Source: Alligator mississippiensis
Taxonomy: Eukaryota > Chordata > Crocodylia > Alligatoridae
Length of the DNA stretch: 64,000 nucleotides
Direction of reading: 5' to 3'
Assembly: GCF_030867095.1 (NCBI RefSeq)
Contig: NC_081824.1
Coordinates: forward strand, 145,605,433 to 145,669,432
How positions within the stretch are numbered: position 1 is the first letter of the stretch; each line of letters opens with the position of its first letter. Both the position numbers and the translations under genes were made by a program. This document shows, in pieces, positions 46,084-55,455 of the stretch. Below the pieces are notes generated by a model that saw only the letters and a list, made by a program, of their open reading frames with translations, had not been told where the DNA came from and searched no databases.

Positions 46084-47207
46084 CAGTAATGATGCACAAA
46101 CACAGAAATGAGAAAACTGTCCTTGCCCAAGAGAGTTTAGAAGGAGCTGTCAGGTACCTGGGTTGATTTTTTTTTTTTTTTTGTGAATATCTAAGTGTTC
46201 TCTGTTTGTCACATGGACTATCCATTTGAATGTCAACATTAGTTACATTTATTTCTTGCAAATGTGAAAAACAATCAAGTCTGTGGTATTCCTCAAATAA
46301 ATCTGCAGAATATATTTGCTTTTGGAGAAACAGCATACTTGAAAAGCAGGCAAGAAAGCTGAGCATGTTTTGTTCTTGTTGAAAAGTATATCCATAGCAG
46401 AAAGAATCTTGAAAACTTACATTATCTTCTGCCAACTACAAAAAGCAATGAGAAACAGAAAGAGAAATCCCTGCACTTTCACATGCCCACAATCAAGCCA
46501 TTGAGCCTCTGTATGGATTCAGTGGTCCAGCCACATGGCTTCAGTGCTGCATTGAAACTGAGGAATTTGGCTCCCATGAGTTTAAACATTTAAGAGCTGA
46601 ATAATTGTTTCCTTACCACAGCTGGTGTTGGAGGACTTCCCAGGTTCCCCTCTTCTATGCAACTCTCCTGTAGAATTTGGTCTACAATGGTGATCTTTCT
46701 ATATGATCTTAAACCAACCAATGGAACTATTTAGCAGGGATATACTTCTCTATTACTTCCCATGGGATAATTTAGAAATTGTTTATAATGACTCCTGAGT
46801 TCTATTAAATCCAGTAAGATTTTATTTTAGGGTATTTCCTAGAGAAGCTTACTGGTTTCATTCCTATTAAATTGTACAGTATTTCCCATAAGGGAATTTC
46901 TGACCTAAAGTAAGTTACATTTCCTTTTCCACTGTCTGAGTGCATAGTCCTGACATGACTGGCAGAGGGGAAATGGGTCTCAGAGTTAAGGCACTGGATT
47001 AGTACTGAAGAAATCTGGGTACAAGTAGTGGCTGCACCACAGACCCTGAAGCAAGTCATGTAGGATGAAATCATCAAAATGGTTTAGCTTCCTTTAGATG
47101 TCCTTTAGGGATTCAAAGATAACCTACCATATAATGTTCTTCATAGTGCTGAGCTCTCCTGAAAAGTTGCCTACTTTTTTTTGATGGAACATGAACTCCT
47201 TTGAAAT
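46084..47207. other. No recognisable feature
   Basis: AT-rich DNA with a T16 homopolymer at about 46167. The 124-codon minus-strand frame at 46061-46435 spans this homopolymer and has no recognisable domain. Confidence 0.5.
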
Positions 47208-48385
47208 TGAAAGAGATTGATGTCATATATCTTGACTTCAAAAAAGCCCTCGATCTGGTATCCCATGACCACCTCTTGGTGAAACTGGCCAATTGTCACC
47301 TTGGGTCCACCACGATCCACTGGCTGGAAAATTGGCTCCGTGGTCAGACCCAGAGGGTAGTAATTGATGGAATTCACTCACCATGGTGTCCTGTGACCAG
47401 TGGAGTCCCCCAAGGCTCTGTCCTTGGACCCATACTGTTCAACTTCTTCATTAAGGATGTGGACACTGGAGTCAGAAGTGTACTGGCCATGTTCGCCGAT
47501 GACACCAAACTTTGGGGCAAAGCATCCACACCAGAAGACAGGCGGGTGATCCAGGCTGACCTGGACAGGCTCAGCAAGTGGGCGGACGAGAATCTGATGG
47601 TGTTCAACGCCGATAAATGCAAGGTTCTCCACCTTGGGAAGAAAAACCCGCAGCATCCTTATAGGCTCAGCAGTGCTATGTTGGCTAGCACTATGGAAGA
47701 AAGAGACTTTGGGGTCATCATTGACCACAAGATGAACATGAGCCTGCAATGCGATGCTGTGGCTAGTAAAGCGACCAAAACGCTGGCTTGCATCCATAGA
47801 TGCTTCTCAAGCAAATCCCGGGACGTCATTCTCCCCTTGTACTCGGCAGCTGGAGTACTGCATCCAGTTTTGGGCTCCACAATTCAAAAAGGATGTGGAG
47901 AAGCTTGAGAGAGTCCAGAGAAGAGCCACGCGCATGATCAGAGGTCAGGGAAGCAGACCCTACGATGAAAGGCTGAGAGCCCTGGGGCTCTTTAGCCTGG
48001 AAAAGCGCAGGCTCAGGGGTGATCTGATGGCCACCTACAAGTTTATCAGGGGTGACCACCAGTATCTGGGGGAACATTTGTTCACCAGAGCGCCCCTAGG
48101 GATGACGACTAGGTTGAACGGTCATAAACTACTACAAGACAGTTTCAGGCTGGACATAAGGAAGAATTTCTTTACTGTCCAAGCCCCCAAGGTCTGGAAC
48201 AGCCTGCCAACGGAGGTGGTTCAAGCACCTACATTGAACACCTTCAAGAGCAAACTGGATGCTTATCTTGCTGGGAACCTATGACCCCAGCTGACTTCCT
48301 GCCCTTTGGGCAGGGGGCTGGACTCGATGATCTTCTGAGGTCCCTTCCAGCCCTAATGTCTATGAAATCTATGATATCTATGAAA
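47208..48385 (+). mobile_element. CR1 LINE, 5'-truncated (copy 3)
   Basis: Begins abruptly at EIDVIYLDFKKALD (RT motif A; the usual F is L here) and runs through SGVPQGSVLG and MFADDTKLW to the C-terminal block and the stop at 48282-48284. It ends in TCTATGAAATCTATGATATC. Compared with copies 1 and 2, about 14 bp (equivalent to CTTAGTGAGGCCGC) are missing near 47848, shifting the frame so that the C-terminal block is read in another frame. It is the same subfamily as copies 1 and 2 and very similar in sequence, so of similar young age. Confidence 0.94.
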
Positions 48386-48896
48386 AATCCTAACGTTAGT
48401 CTCCAAGAACCTCAGATTTCCAGCTAAATATGAGAATAACCTTTTCTGTCCCTTTATATCTCTTGTCTAGATAAACTCCGAGCTCCTGGAGATGGGAAAT
48501 TTTTGTTACTTTACAGGGGTTGGCAGACCAGCCTGTTTTTAAAGTTGCCTTTCATAACATTAAAGTTGCAAGACTGTCTTTGGTACCATATCACTTTGTC
48601 AGAGTCTAACCACTGGGGATGAATTTTTCCATAATGGTTGCCTGCCTGAGGATGAAGTCTTTTTTTCTGGGAACAGTTTAGACCAAATGGTTGAGCCACT
48701 ATGAGAATAATTCTAAAAAAATCTCACTGTCACCCATGTTAAAAAGAAAATTTCTGGTGACCTTTTATTTACAACCTCTAGTGTATCCATTCCTCAGAGC
48801 CATAACTTGGCATTTTGCAAGGTTTTGGCCCTTGGGGCAGAATGGACCTTTTGACTTCCACATGCAAATCCACATTAGTTTGATGAGGCTATAAAT
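48386..48896. other. No recognisable feature
   Basis: Unique-looking DNA between the CR1 copy and the LTR. Confidence 0.5.
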
Positions 48897-50414
48897 GTAA
48901 CCTGGGTACACCCAAAGGTGTGCCCTATCCTCAATCGGATGGGATGGATAGGCAGGAGGGGATGCTGTGAGAGGGATACCGGAATTTAGGGTGGATCCCT
49001 ATTTCCCCTATGGAGTTAGCCCAGGCCCAAAGTTCTTAACTATATACAATTTATTGAGTTTCAAATATTTATATATATAAAACTCTTTAAAATACATACG
49101 GGTATAGCTACAAATATACATACAATGGTCTGTTAGCAAGGGGAAGTCTGCCCCAGGGAAAGCATTCAGGTAAGAATCCATGCCCCAGACCCAGAAGAGG
49201 CGTGGATCCAGGGACAGTCAAGACAGCAAGTCTGTACCACAAGTAAGTTAGCTAATAAAGACATCCTTACAGAGCCCAGTATACAAAATTAATACACCCA
49301 ACTATTTATAACACCAACAATGGCAATAGTTACCAAATAGGAAGCATAACTGTACCAGATATTAGACGCACCCTATTTGGGTTCCAACCACTTGGTCCCT
49401 CAATTGGGATAGGGTCTTCCCCCCTAGGCCCCTTGGGTGTTCTACAGAGCCCTCCCCAGTGTGTATTTGGGGTATCCTCCCCTCTGACCCTGGGGAGTGG
49501 AGGGTGTGTGGGGCCTTCCCCCCTGCCCACTCCTCCCAGGGTCTCTTGCCTGGGGGCACCTCCCCTGCAAGACCTGGGTTCCCAGTAACTCACGGTCCTT
49601 CCACTGGGGGCTGTCGAACTGGCCTCTGGATCCCCACACCATCTCAGGCCTCCTGGAGCTGTCAGCCTCGAGCTGGGGGCCTTTCCCTCTGGATCCTGTG
49701 CCCTACCCAGGGAGCTCCTATGGGAACTGAGCCCTCACTGGCTCCGGTTCCCCGGCCTCATGCTGGAGTTCTTTCCCCTGCCCAGGTCCTGCTTTGGGCA
49801 CCAGGACTGTTTTAGTTTAATGTTGAGCCACACTGCAGGGCTCTGGCTATCCGGCCTAAAGCTGGGGGGAGGGAGGAAAGGGGGGATAACTTGAGCAGCC
49901 TCGAGCTGCTCTCAGGGTTGACTCTTCGTGTGCTGACCTGCGCACTTTGTGGGGCCCAAGCAGCCTTAAGCTGCTCCTAGGGCTGGCTCCCCATGTGCTG
50001 ATCCATGAACCATCCCACCAAGCTGCTTTCAGGGTTCACAGGCTCAAGCTGTCTCGAACGGCTCCCAGAACCTGGGTGCCATGCGCTGATTTGCACACCT
50101 TTGAGGCTTAGGCAGGGTCCCAATGATGGCCTCTCCGGAGCTCCTTTCTCTTCACTGACCCTCGCTGCATCTCCCTTGTGTGGCTCATGCTGCTCCTTTT
50201 ATTCCCTCAGGGGGCTCCACCTCCTGAAGTCCAGCAGACCTGCAGTTTGCAGGTCCCAATTAGGTCCAGGAGCTCCTCACCCCCTCCTTTTGGGGAAGGG
50301 GTGGCATCAGTTCCTCCCAACTCTTCCCTGATTGGTGGTTGAGCTCCAACAATTGGAATGAAGAATTCTCAGCTTGAGACGTGGCAGGGGCTCCAGCAGG
50401 TGAGTCTGCCACAC
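48897..50414 (-). mobile_element. Probable solo LTR of an endogenous retrovirus or LTR retrotransposon (fossil)
   Basis: On the minus strand the stretch starts TGTGGCAGACTCACC (50414) and ends CCCAGGTTACA (48897), giving TG...CA ends about 1.5 kb apart. It contains a TATA-like GGAATAAAAGG near 50197-50207 and, about 1.1 kb later, a polyadenylation signal in CTCAATAAATTG near 49051. These parts are in the order U3-R-U5 expected of an LTR. No internal retroviral genes or second LTR adjoin it, so it looks like a solitary LTR left by recombination. Target duplication not obvious. The many GC-rich chance frames inside it (49330-50331) are not genes. The family cannot be settled by eye. Confidence 0.6.
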
Positions 50415-51054
50415 CCTGAAAAACTGTAATTCCTCTATATCCAATTTAGACTTCTTAGATTTTAGCAGCTAAATTCCACAGAGATGGCACTCACACTGAG
50501 AATGATCCAACTTGGAGCTTAGTAGGTCCTTTCCTGTAAGTGCAGGTACCTGAACTCAGAGCAGGGGCCCTATTTCACTTCTGTTCTCAATGATTCCTTC
50601 TGATCCTTGCCTTACTGAGTTGGGCTCAGGGAGCTGCCTGATCTGAATGAAGATGGGACAAGAGCAAGACATGTGGGTATAGGGAGTAAGGATGGCAGAT
50701 TTGCACAAGGAGAATGGGCAAATAGGGGATGGAATTTGGGACTGCAGACTGATGACGTACAAGGGGAAAATGGGCCTGAGAATTTGGATGGGGTAGAGTC
50801 TGGGACTGGAAACAGAGTTGATTGAACTCAGAATAGAAATGAGATGATGGGACTGGCTGAATAAGGAGAAATAGACTGTGAAGCAGTGGGGCAGAAAAAA
50901 AAGTGAGGGGAGGAGAAATTGATTGGAAAAAAAATGTCATGACAGGGTAAAACTGAGATCAGTTGGGAAAAGAGATTGTGTCAAGGACTTGGGATGGAGT
51001 ATCACGTTGGATGAAGAAAGGATGTCATAAAGAAGGGGGAAAGCATCTTTTCTC
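50415..51054. other. No recognisable feature
   Basis: Purine-rich plus strand (runs of GGGAAAA and GATGGGAC words) without a supported gene or repeat. Confidence 0.45.
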
Positions 51055-51600
51055 CCTTGCTGCAGAGAGGAGGATGCGAACCAAGGACTTGAAGCTGCAG
51101 CAAAGTAAATTTAGACTGGATATCTAGAAACATTTCTTCACTGTTAAAATAGTGAGGCACTGGAATAGACCGCCAAGGCAAGTTGTGGATTCTCCATCAC
51201 TAGAGGTGTTCAAGAAGAGGGTGAACAGCCATTGTTTGGGGATGATCTATGCGTAACTATGCCTATGTTTTTGCATGGGCATTTTCCGTGACTGTGGGCT
51301 TCTTTGGTCACTCCACCCCATCCCTTTTTTTCTACTATTTGTGTCAGGGAGTTTTTAAGTCCCCACAGAAGCATTGGGTGCTGGCGACAGCTAAGGCTGG
51401 CGACTTCAACTGGGGTGTGCCAAATCAACTGCTACGAGCAAAGCCAGAGTTTTCTGGCTAGAGGCTTTTGCCCCTCTGCTCAGGGTCAGACCAATCACCA
51501 TATTTGGGGTCAGGAAGAAATTTTACCCTATGGGCAAACTGATATGGACTGTGGGGGGGTTTTGCCTTCTTCCTGGGACTTCTTGAGTGTATATTGACAA
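51055..51600 (+). mobile_element. CR1/L3-like LINE 3' end, old
   Basis: Bases 51100-51215 translate in pieces to the CR1 C-terminal block (KFRLDI.KHFFTVK, HWNRPPRQVVDSPSLEVFKKRVN), with an in-frame stop replacing a residue near 51125. The following 3' UTR contains GGGGTCAGGAAGAAATTTTACCC and GGGGGGGTTTTGCCTTCTTC, words typical of L3-type CR1 3' ends. It differs from all other CR1 copies in the window, so it is a third, ancient lineage. The right limit is approximate. Confidence 0.75.
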
Positions 51601-53386
51601 CATAGAGGCAGGACATTAGTTGCTGTGGTTCCCCTGCCTTACATGTGGGAGGTTAGAGTGTTGGATCTATTGTGTGTCCGAGTTGATAGTTAATATCTCA
51701 ACTGCATCTCTCAGCAAGTGTTGTGAAAATCAACTTATTAATGTTTGCGAAGTGTTCGGCGAGTAGAATGATGAATGCTACAGACATCCCCCTGCAGAAA
51801 TAAAGAATGCTGTCTTCAGGGTTTAAATAGTGTGCAGTAAATGAGGTCTATGACCATACATGGAACAAGGACAAGAAAACAAAATATTGAACAGCTGCTC
51901 CTTAAACAAGCATCATCCATCCTGTGCACTGAATAAGGCAGTGGGGAAAAACAGTATGCGATCACATATTAAGGGGTGTATAATAATGCACAAGAGGGTT
52001 GAATTAAAATTGCACAACCTTAATTCTGGTATTTCCTAACTTCTGAGTGCTTGACTTAAGTAACCTTAATAATGCTTTGTTCGAGTAGTTTTCTGTAATG
52101 CATATAGACAGTGCCTAGAATAGTGAAACCTCCAAGCACTAACTGAATTTTACAACTACTAACAACAAACGGCTCACTGTTCGGACTGCCTATACTACGG
52201 AGATATTTGTAGGATGTCACAGACCTGTAGAGTTCAGGGGAGAGCTGTTAACTATAGGATCATTCCGTTAATAAGGAAGATAGAGTGGGATTTTTTCCTT
52301 TACTCAACCTTCAGTAAGGAATCCTCTGTCAGTTTTATTAGGAGATAATAAACAACATTCCTTCACTTGGCTCCTGAAACATAACCAAGGGGAGTGCAAA
52401 AGTGACACTGTGCCTTTCTTTTTCAATTTAATCTGAAGGCATTTTTGGAACACAAGTTGATAACCAACGCCACTAATCCACGTGTCCTCCACAACACAGC
52501 TTGATGGGGGGAAAAAAAAAGGTTTTCTAAAACCTTGTGCATGAAACATTCTGTACAAATGCTTTTTTCCTTCTCTATGGCAAAAGGCCTTTTAAGTGAA
52601 ATGACAGCCAACTGCCTCATTGTTCTTCAATGATATTAATGCTTTTCTTTTGTGTCAGGGAGCCAGAAATATGTTGATTTCTCTCTCTCTCCCCCCCCTC
52701 CCCATGTACACTTACAAGCCAAGGCTGAAATATTTCAGCAATGCTGTATTGAAAACCATGCTTTCCAGCCTCAGGATGCAACACTTTCCAAAATTACTGA
52801 GCAAAAAGAAAATATGTCATGGGCTCTGAAAGGCTTCAGTGAACAATGCTTAGGAAACTGCCCAATATTCACCTAAAAGAGTCTGCAAAAAAAAAAAAAA
52901 GAAGAAAAGCAATCATTCAAGCCATCAGGGTGCAGACAAACACACTTTCGCCTCTGAACAAGCAGTGCTCCTGGAAACTGTTGTAATCAAACCTCAGTTC
53001 TGAATGTTGCCCAGAAATAATACACTCTCTGTGCTCCTTACCCGCAACCTCATTGCTCTCTCTTTATCTTTTTTTTGTGTATGTAAAGGATCTGGTGGAT
53101 GCTATGATGCCTTTTACGTTACTCCCTCTGTAGTTTAAACTAGTGGCAGAGAGAGCTAATCAATCAATCAGCACAAGATCGGGAGGAGAAGCGGGAGGTC
53201 GGGCTAGCGAGGGAAAGAGAGGAGTGAAGGGTGGGGGTGGATAAGCTTGAAGGGAAGGGAAGAGCTTGGGGAGGTTCACACATCACCCCGCTCAGGGGCA
53301 GTGCCCAGCGGGGCCAAGCCCAACTCCTGGGGTTGATCCATGATATGGAGGAAAGGGACAGGGTTTGAGGGTGCCTTTCTTGCTTA
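51601..53386. other. SMOC2 upstream region, no recognisable gene
   Basis: AT-rich up to about 53150, with a TC/C run at 52681-52702 and an A14 run at 52887. From 53150 it becomes purine-rich and increasingly GC-rich toward the promoter. No supported coding sequence. Confidence 0.5.
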
Positions 53387-53665
53387 CTTTCTTTCTCTCT
53401 CTCTCTTTTTTTTTTTGTTCTTTCTCTCTTTTTTTTTGTTCCTTCTCTCTCTCTTTCTTCTTTCTTTCTCTTTTTTCTGTCTTCTTTCTTTCCTCTTTTC
53501 TTTCTCTCTCTTTTTCTGCCCTCTCTCTCTCTTTCTGTCTTCTTTCCTTTCTTTCTCTCTTTTTCTGTCTCCTCTCTCTCTCTTTCTCTGTTTCCTGTCT
53601 TGCTTGCTTGCTTTCTCTTCCTTTCCTTCTTTCGTGCTCTCTCTCCCTCTCTTTCTCCCCGCTCC
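53387..53665 (+). repeat. Polypyrimidine (TTTC/TCTC)n tract upstream of the SMOC2 CpG island
   Basis: About 280 bp of almost pure C and T on the plus strand, made of CTTT, TCTC and T-run units broken by isolated G residues. Its minus strand gives long Lys/Arg/Glu-rich chance frames. It lies directly upstream of the CpG island and 370 bp before the SMOC2 start codon. Such tracts can adopt triplex (H-DNA) structure and resist nucleosomes; that function is inference here. Confidence 0.95.
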
Positions 53666-53679
53666 CATGCTCGGCACCT

Positions 53680-54210
53680 TCGGCTTGCTTTGCCCGTGGC
53701 AGCGGCGCGCCGGCCGAGCAGGAAGGGAGGCCGAGGGCGCGGGGAGAGGCGGCGGAGGCGGCGCCCTGCCCGGCACATCTCTTGCGGCTCAACAAGTGGC
53801 GAGCGCGCATCCCTCCCGGTGGGCAGTGTCCAGGGCCGGGAAGAGAGTGCGCCCCCTCCCCAGCCCCACACTTTAGGGGGTGGGGAGAGAAAAGAAAAAA
53901 GCCAAAGGACCTCCCAGCAGGGGAGGTTTGAAAAGCAGCCAGAGGAGGGTGGGGAGCGAGATCCCAAGGACATTCCTCCTGTCTCCTCCTCCTCTGCTGC
54001 CAGGAGCGACTGTGCGGCCGCCCCAGCCCCGGATCAGGATGCTGGTGCCGCTGCTGCTGCTGCTGCTGGCGGAGCTGCTGGTGCCGGCGCCTGCTCAGAA
54101 GCTGTCGGCGCTCACGGTAAGGCCGGCTCCCTCCTCCGCGCCTCGCCCTTGCCATCTGCTGCCCCCCTGCCCGTGCCAGGGCTGCGCAAGGCTCTGGGTT
54201 TGCACCAGGC
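53680..54210 (+). promoter_or_regulatory. SMOC2: CpG island and likely promoter / 5' UTR of SMOC2
   Basis: This is the only strongly CpG-dense stretch in the window (GCGGCGCGCCGGCCGAG, GAGGCGGCGGAGGCGGCG, GTGCGGCCGCC). It surrounds the first coding exon. No TATA box is visible, as is usual for CpG-island promoters, so I cannot place the transcription start. GC-rich GGCGG words offer candidate Sp/KLF sites. The 5' UTR presumably occupies the part before 54039. An upstream ATG at 53667 opens a long frame but may precede the transcription start. Confidence 0.8.
54039..54116 (+). CDS. SMOC2: SMOC2 exon 1 (coding part): signal peptide
   Basis: SMOC2 is a secreted matricellular calcium-binding glycoprotein of the SPARC family (follistatin-like, two thyroglobulin type-1 and EF-hand domains) that acts in the extracellular matrix and modulates growth-factor signalling. 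The exon encodes 26 residues: M, L, V, P, a run of six leucines, then AELLVPAPAQKLSALT. The human protein as I recall it begins MLLPQ and has PVPAQKFSALT at the same place, so only the hydrophobic core differs. Signal cleavage is expected near APAQ. The ATG has A at -3. The codon ACG is followed at once by GTAAGG, a consensus donor, so the exon ends in phase 0. It lies in the CpG island. The remaining exons are not in the window. SMOC1, the paralogue, has a different start, so SMOC2 is favoured. Confidence 0.87.
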
Positions 54211-55053
54211 TGGGGGCATCTGGGCTGGCAACGCTGCAGGCTGTGTGGGCAGGAGACGCCCCTCCATTCATCCATCCCTCCATCCCATCCGTGCATCCAC
54301 CTGATCCGCTGCCCGCCTTGGTCCTGTCCATGTGGAGGTGACACACGGGCTTGGGAGATGCTGGCTTGCTGAGATGCCCGCACCTGGCATCGCTTCTCAC
54401 TGCAGCCACCAGTCCTTGCCCCCTGTCTGATCTGGCTGAGGACTGGCCGATCCCCTGTGCATTTCCCTAGAGGGAGTGGAAACAGAGACCTGGACCCCTG
54501 CTTTTGGGTGCCCCCCCCCCCCCCAACACACACCCTCCCACACACACTTTTCTTCCCCTTTGACAGACCTTCCTGTCAAAAGATCTGGCAGACGTGACTT
54601 AACCTAACTTGGCTCAACACACTTTGCATCTGTACTGGCCCCACCTGTGTGAGGAGCCGCAGACAGGGAGACCTCATCTGGAGAAATTAAAGAAGAAAGG
54701 CGATAGTGAGGTTGCCAGTGGCAGAGAGGGCTCAGGAAACTGATTCCGACTGTCCCGGGGAGCCTCAAGAGAATCCAGCATTTAAGTCCAGCTGTCACCC
54801 AGGGGTACCTATAGGTTGCATTTGTTGCAGGGCTAATTGCTTCCCCTTTGTGTGGCATGTGCTAGGTGAAGTGAAGCTGCTCAAATGTGTTTTCTGAGAC
54901 CAGCAACAGTGACAGGAAAGAAAGTTACCCTCTTCTCTCCCCTCCCCTCAACCTTAATTGCTTGCTGTATCCACTTACATGGCAAGCTCTGCAAAGGCTT
55001 GTTTCATTTGTGCATGTTGGACAACACCAAGAACATTGGGAGTACTAAATACA

Positions 55054-55455
55054 GTGTGTATGTGTGTATGTGAGTGTGTGTGTGTGTGCATGCGTGCGCA
55101 TGTGCATGCATGCGCATTTATGTACAGGGATATATATATATAGAGAGAGAGAGAGAGATATGTGTGTGTGTATATATAGAGAGAGAGATAGAGATATAGA
55201 TATATAGCTATATATACACATAAACACACAGACACACACACGTATGTATGTATACTGTATATATATATATACATGTATGTATTCAGAATATATACTGTAT
55301 ATCTATATACTGAATACATATATGTACACTATATGTTCATGTGTCTGTGGGTATATATGTCTGTGTGTGCGTGTATACACATATGTGGATATACTTATAT
55401 ACACAAATGAATGTAAATGTGTGTATATATATGTATGTATATATGTATATAAATA
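55054..55455 (+). repeat. Compound (TG/TA/GA)n microsatellite in SMOC2 intron 1
   Basis: About 400 bp of mixed TGTG, TATA and GAGA dinucleotide runs with ATGT and CACA variants. It includes GTGTGTGTGTGTG, GAGAGAGAGAGAG and ATATATATATAT. Alternating purine-pyrimidine and AT palindromic runs make it prone to Z-form or cruciform structure and to length variation. All frames through it are chance. Confidence 0.97.

Noticed and set aside
46061-46435. 124-codon minus-strand frame
   Set aside because: It reads through a T homopolymer (poly-Lys) and begins inside a MITE; no domain.
49330-50331. Pro/Gly-rich frames on both strands
   Set aside because: They lie inside the GC-rich LTR-like sequence and have no domain.
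53340-54304. Plus-strand Phe/Ser/Leu-rich frames of 178, 188 and 234 codons
   Set aside because: Translation of (TTTC/TCTC)n in all three frames. They conflict with the SMOC2 exon and have no family resemblance.
53164-54545. Minus-strand frames of 269, 417 and 130 codons rich in Lys, Arg and Glu
   Set aside because: They are the antisense of the polypyrimidine tract and the GC-rich CpG island. Low-complexity KKERE runs in three overlapping frames are what such DNA yields by chance; no domain is visible.
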